Shown: positions 8,153 to 10,273 of the stretch, piece by piece | How positions within the stretch are numbered: the stretch's first letter is position 1 | Layout of the letters: every line of letters starts with the position of its first letter | Source: Flavobacterium psychrophilum | Lineage (GTDB): Bacteria > Bacteroidota > Bacteroidia > Flavobacteriales > Flavobacteriaceae | Length of the DNA: 10,273 nucleotides | Assembly (NCBI GenBank): GCA_022729635.1 | Contig: DZAU01000067.1 | Location: 1 to 10,273 of the forward strand | Direction of reading: 5' to 3' | Translations under genes and position numbers: made by a program | Notes under the pieces: generated by a model | What the model was told of the DNA's origin: nothing | The model's database searches: none | Seen by the model: the letters and a program-made list of their open reading frames with translations, nothing else

Positions 8153-8192
8153 GCCAAAGTGTTTTTTGCCAAATTTCTAAACTTTGGCAAAA
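8153..8192 (+). terminator. Hairpin after the efflux operon, possible terminator
   Basis: TTTTGCCAAA at 8164-8173 is perfectly complementary to TTTGGCAAAA at 8183-8192 with a 9-nt loop. Its 98-bp distance from the channel stop suits the 3' end of the operon transcript. A T-run lies at the base of the 5' arm rather than after the 3' arm, so it is not a textbook intrinsic terminator on either strand. GCCAAAGT at 8153-8160 is also perfectly complementary to ACTTTGGC at 8181-8188, giving an alternative stem that excludes the first. Calling it a terminator is an inference from position. Confidence 0.35.
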
Positions 8193-8218
8193 GTGTTGAA
8201 ACTTCTAAAGGTCATAAT

Positions 8219-8316
8219 TAGCCCCGATTGAAGTGGAAATCCTCCCGATTTTTTTCGGGAGATTGCAACGAAAAGCGGGAGCAGTGTTCCTAAAAACCCA
8301 AAAAAGTTCTGCTCCT
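8219..8316 (+). ncRNA. Structured intergenic element, possibly Flavo-1-like RNA
   Basis: The segment opens with AGCCCCGATTGAAGTGGAAA and continues with a strong hairpin, CTCCCGA (8242-8248) against TCGGGAG (8255-8261) around a T6 loop. Then comes GATTGCAACGAAAAGCGGGA. GGAGCAG (8278-8284) pairs with CTGCTCC (8309-8315). CCCG at 8223-8226 could also pair with CGGG at 8276-8279, closing the hairpin into a multi-stem structure, though it competes with the last stem. I recall near-identical AGCCC-GAT-hairpin-GCGGGA-GCTCC blocks as very common intergenic sequences in Flavobacterium, and the Rfam motif Flavo-1 is a candidate identity. That match is from memory and unverified. It could instead be an untranscribed palindromic repeat. 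Confidence 0.45.
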
Positions 8317-8348
8317 AAAAATCAATCGATTATCTCTCGATATTTATT

Positions 8349-8378
8349 TTGCAGATAAATAAAAAAGAATTACTTTTG
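8349..8378 (+). promoter_or_regulatory. Consensus Bacteroidota promoter for rpsA
   Basis: TTG at 8349-8351 and TACTTTTG at 8371-8378 are separated by 19 nt, an exact fit to the flavobacterial sigma-A promoter TTG-N17-23-TAnnTTTG. Transcription should begin near 8383-8386, leaving a leader of about 110 nt before the rpsA ATG. A promoter this close to consensus suits a ribosomal protein gene and shows that rpsA is expressed independently of the efflux operon. Confidence 0.8.
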
Positions 8379-8382
8379 CAGT

Positions 8383-8494
8383 CCTTTTGGCGGTCAGTGT
8401 TTCGAAAAGGGATAAACTAAATTTTACAAACAACTTCTGTTTTTTCACCGCAGCAAGAAACACAGGAAATGCAGAATACAAATTTTTAATCAGC
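8383..8494 (+). promoter_or_regulatory. Long structured 5' leader of rpsA
   Basis: Between the predicted transcription start and ATG 8495 several complementary segments occur. GCGGT (8390-8394) pairs with ACCGC (8447-8451), and GTGTTTC (8397-8403) pairs with GAAACAC (8457-8463). The order of these arms makes an H-type pseudoknot if both form. CCTTTT (8383-8388) can alternatively pair with AAAAGG (8405-8410). No Shine-Dalgarno is present, and A+T-rich sequence precedes the ATG. E. coli S1 represses its own translation through a structured leader, so a similar role is an attractive inference here. No sequence similarity to the E. coli leader is claimed. Confidence 0.4.
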
Positions 8495-10270
8495 ATGTCT
8501 GAACAATTAAAATCACAAGAAGAGTTTTTAGCAAATTTTAACTGGCACAACTTTGAAGAAGGTATTGATGCAGTAGATGAGAAAAACTTACAAGAATTCG
8601 AAGACCTAGTTTCAAAAACTTTTATCGCGACAGATCAAGAAGAAGTAGTAGAAGGTATCGTTGTTAGAATTACTGATAGAGACGTTATCGTTGATATCAA
8701 CGCAAAATCGGAAGGTGTTATTTCATTGAACGAATTCCGTTACAATCCAGCTTTAAAAGTAGGTGACAAAGTAGAAGTATTGATTGACATCCGCGAGGAC
8801 AAAACAGGTCAATTAGTATTGTCTCACAGAAAAGCACGTACTATCAAATCATGGGATAGAGTTATTTCGGCTAACGAAACAGGAGAAATCGTTAATGGTT
8901 TTGTAAAATGCAGAACTAAAGGCGGTATGATCGTTGACGTTTTCGGAATTGAAGCTTTCCTTCCAGGTTCTCAAATTGATGTTAAACCAATTAGAGACTA
9001 CGATGTATATGTAAACAAAATGATGGAATTCAAAGTGGTAAAAATCAACCACGAATTCAAAAATGTTGTTGTATCTCACAAAGCGCTTATCGAAGCGGAT
9101 ATTGAAGTACAGAAAAAAGAAATCATCGGAAAATTACAAAAAGGACAAGTATTAGAAGGTGTTGTTAAAAACATTACTTCTTACGGTGTGTTTATTGACC
9201 TTGGTGGTGTTGATGGATTAATCCACATTACTGACCTTTCTTGGTCAAGAATCAACCATCCATCTGAAGTTCTTGAATTAGACCAAGTTCTTAACGTGGT
9301 AATCCTTGATTTTGATGACGAGAAAACAAGAATCCAATTAGGATTGAAACAATTAAATGCTCACCCTTGGGATGCTTTAGATGCTGATTTGAAAATTGGT
9401 GATAAAGTAAAAGGCAAAGTAGTTGTAATCGCTGATTACGGTGCATTTATCGAAGTTGCTGAAGGTGTTGAAGGTTTAATCCACGTTTCAGAAATGTCTT
9501 GGTCAACTCATTTACGTTCGGCTCAAGATTTCGTAAAAGTGGGAGATGTTGTAGAAGGTGTTATCTTGACTTTGGATAGAGACGATCGTAAAATGTCGTT
9601 GGGTATCAAACAATTGACTCAAGATCCTTGGACTGATATTACTTCTAAATATCCGGTAGGTTCTAAACATACAGGTATCGTTAGAAACTTTACAAACTTT
9701 GGAATTTTCGTAGAATTGGAAGAAGGTATCGACGGATTGATTTATATCTCTGACCTTTCTTGGACTAAGAAAATCAAACATCCATCTGAATTTGTAAATG
9801 TTGGTGAAAAATTAGATGTTGTAGTTCTTGAATTAGATGTTGAAGGTCGTAAATTATCTTTAGGTCACAAACAAACTACTGCTAATCCTTGGGATCAATA
9901 CGAAGATTCATTCGCAGTGGGAACTATCCACTCAGGTGAAATCTCTGAAATTGTTGACAAAGGAGCTACTGTAGAATTCGGTGATGATATCGTTGCTTTT
10001 ATTCCTACACGTCACCTTGAAAAAGAAGACGGTAAGAAATTGAAAAAAGGCGAAACTGCTGAATTTAAAGTAATCGAATTCAACAAAGAATTCAAAAGAG
10101 TGGTTGCTTCTCACACAGCCATCTTCCGTGAAGAAGAAGAAAAAGCAGTGAAAGCCGTTGCCGAAGCAGTTGCAGCAAATACAAATGCTCCAGCTTCTAC
10201 TTTAGGTGATGCAAATGATATTCTTGCAGGTTTGAAAGCCAAAATGGAAAAAAACGAGAAAAAGAAATAA
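8495..10270 (+). CDS. rpsA: 30S ribosomal protein S1
   Basis: S1 binds mRNA on the 30S subunit and helps unstructured or weakly recognised messages start translation. The 591-aa product contains six S1-type OB domains, starting at about residues 51, 130, 217, 302, 389 and 476. Domains 3-5 are the most canonical, with GxF(I/V)xxxxGVxGLIHxSxxSW-like cores and the (I/L)xLGxKQ ending. A Glu/Lys/Ala-rich tail follows from about 545. It is slightly longer than the E. coli protein (557 aa), chiefly in the N-terminal region and the tail. I chose ATG 8495 (MSEQLKSQEEFLANF) because an upstream in-frame TTG at 8387 would add 36 non-conserved residues and starts almost at the predicted transcription start. 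Codon choice looks more uniform than in the neighbours, as expected for high expression. It has its own consensus promoter and a long leader. The stop is followed by only 3 bp of window. Confidence 0.97.
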   Translation: MSEQLKSQEEFLANFNWHNFEEGIDAVDEKNLQEFEDLVSKTFIATDQEEVVEGIVVRITDRDVIVDINAKSEGVISLNEFRYNPALKVGDKVEVLIDIREDKTGQLVLSHRKARTIKSWDRVISANETGEIVNGFVKCRTKGGMIVDVFGIEAFLPGSQIDVKPIRDYDVYVNKMMEFKVVKINHEFKNVVVSHKALIEADIEVQKKEIIGKLQKGQVLEGVVKNITSYGVFIDLGGVDGLIHITDLSWSRINHPSEVLELDQVLNVVILDFDDEKTRIQLGLKQLNAHPWDALDADLKIGDKVKGKVVVIADYGAFIEVAEGVEGLIHVSEMSWSTHLRSAQDFVKVGDVVEGVILTLDRDDRKMSLGIKQLTQDPWTDITSKYPVGSKHTGIVRNFTNFGIFVELEEGIDGLIYISDLSWTKKIKHPSEFVNVGEKLDVVVLELDVEGRKLSLGHKQTTANPWDQYEDSFAVGTIHSGEISEIVDKGATVEFGDDIVAFIPTRHLEKEDGKKLKKGETAEFKVIEFNKEFKRVVASHTAIFREEEEKAVKAVAEAVAANTNAPASTLGDANDILAGLKAKMEKNEKKK

Positions 10271-10273
10271 TCT

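Larger units (their letters stand above)
8067..8348. other. Non-coding region between tolC-like gene and rpsA promoter
   Basis: No gene is visible here. The first 85 bp are plain A+T-rich sequence. Then come a hairpin with a competing partner (8153-8192), a structured repeat-like element (8219-8316) and the spacer before the rpsA promoter. The stretch from 8219 is noticeably richer in G and C than its surroundings, which fits a structured RNA or repeat rather than plain spacer. Confidence 0.6.

Noticed and set aside
8122..8333. 9-bp direct repeat ATCGATTAT at 8122-8130 and 8325-8333 as target-site duplication of a mobile element
   Set aside because: The repeat is short and A+T-rich, contains the palindrome ATCGAT, and the enclosed segment has no terminal inverted repeats or transposase. 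Chance is the simpler explanation.
8387..8494. TTG-started 36-residue N-terminal extension of S1
   Set aside because: TTG 8387 lies almost at the predicted transcription start, and the encoded residues are not S1-like. MSEQLKSQEEF at 8495 is the expected start.
8344..8550. Minus-strand 68-aa open frame over the rpsA promoter and start
   Set aside because: It overlaps a consensus + strand promoter and the rpsA N-terminus, has low-complexity composition and no recognisable family.

Overview
The window looks like chromosomal DNA from a Flavobacterium-like member of the Bacteroidota. This rests on the A+T-rich sequence, the absence of Shine-Dalgarno motifs before the starts, a TTG-N19-TAnnTTTG promoter upstream of rpsA, and the character of the proteins. 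All five real genes are on the + strand, intact, and belong to well-known families: recG, a three-gene RND efflux operon (periplasmic adaptor, inner-membrane pump, TolC-like outer-membrane channel) and rpsA. I see no tRNA, rRNA, CRISPR array, insertion sequence or phage gene.

Layout. 1-104 is a leader filled by an inverted, 7-nt-periodic TAGA/TCTA repeat. 105-2240 is recG, with what looks like a small palindromic repeat inserted in frame between helicase motifs II and III. 2241-2509 is a non-coding region with two short inverted repeats and a TAnnTTTG box. 2510-8066 is the efflux operon; its first two genes are separated by a second heptad-periodic palindrome with 25-bp perfect arms, and its last two by only 2 bp. 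8067-8494 is the richest non-coding stretch. It holds a 10-bp hairpin with a competing partner, a structured element resembling an abundant flavobacterial intergenic RNA or repeat, a strong consensus promoter, and a roughly 110-nt rpsA leader that can form a pseudoknot on paper. 8495-10270 is rpsA with six S1 domains.

How the genes work together. The adaptor, pump and channel should form one tripartite, proton-driven exporter spanning the envelope; no dedicated regulator is encoded here. RecG (fork and recombination-intermediate remodelling) and ribosomal protein S1 are housekeeping neighbours with no evident functional link to the pump. I found no new multi-gene system. What merits a second look is the non-coding and repeat layer: two related heptad palindromes that each run to a start codon, a protein-coding palindrome inside RecG, and the tolC-rpsA intergenic region with its RNA-like structures.
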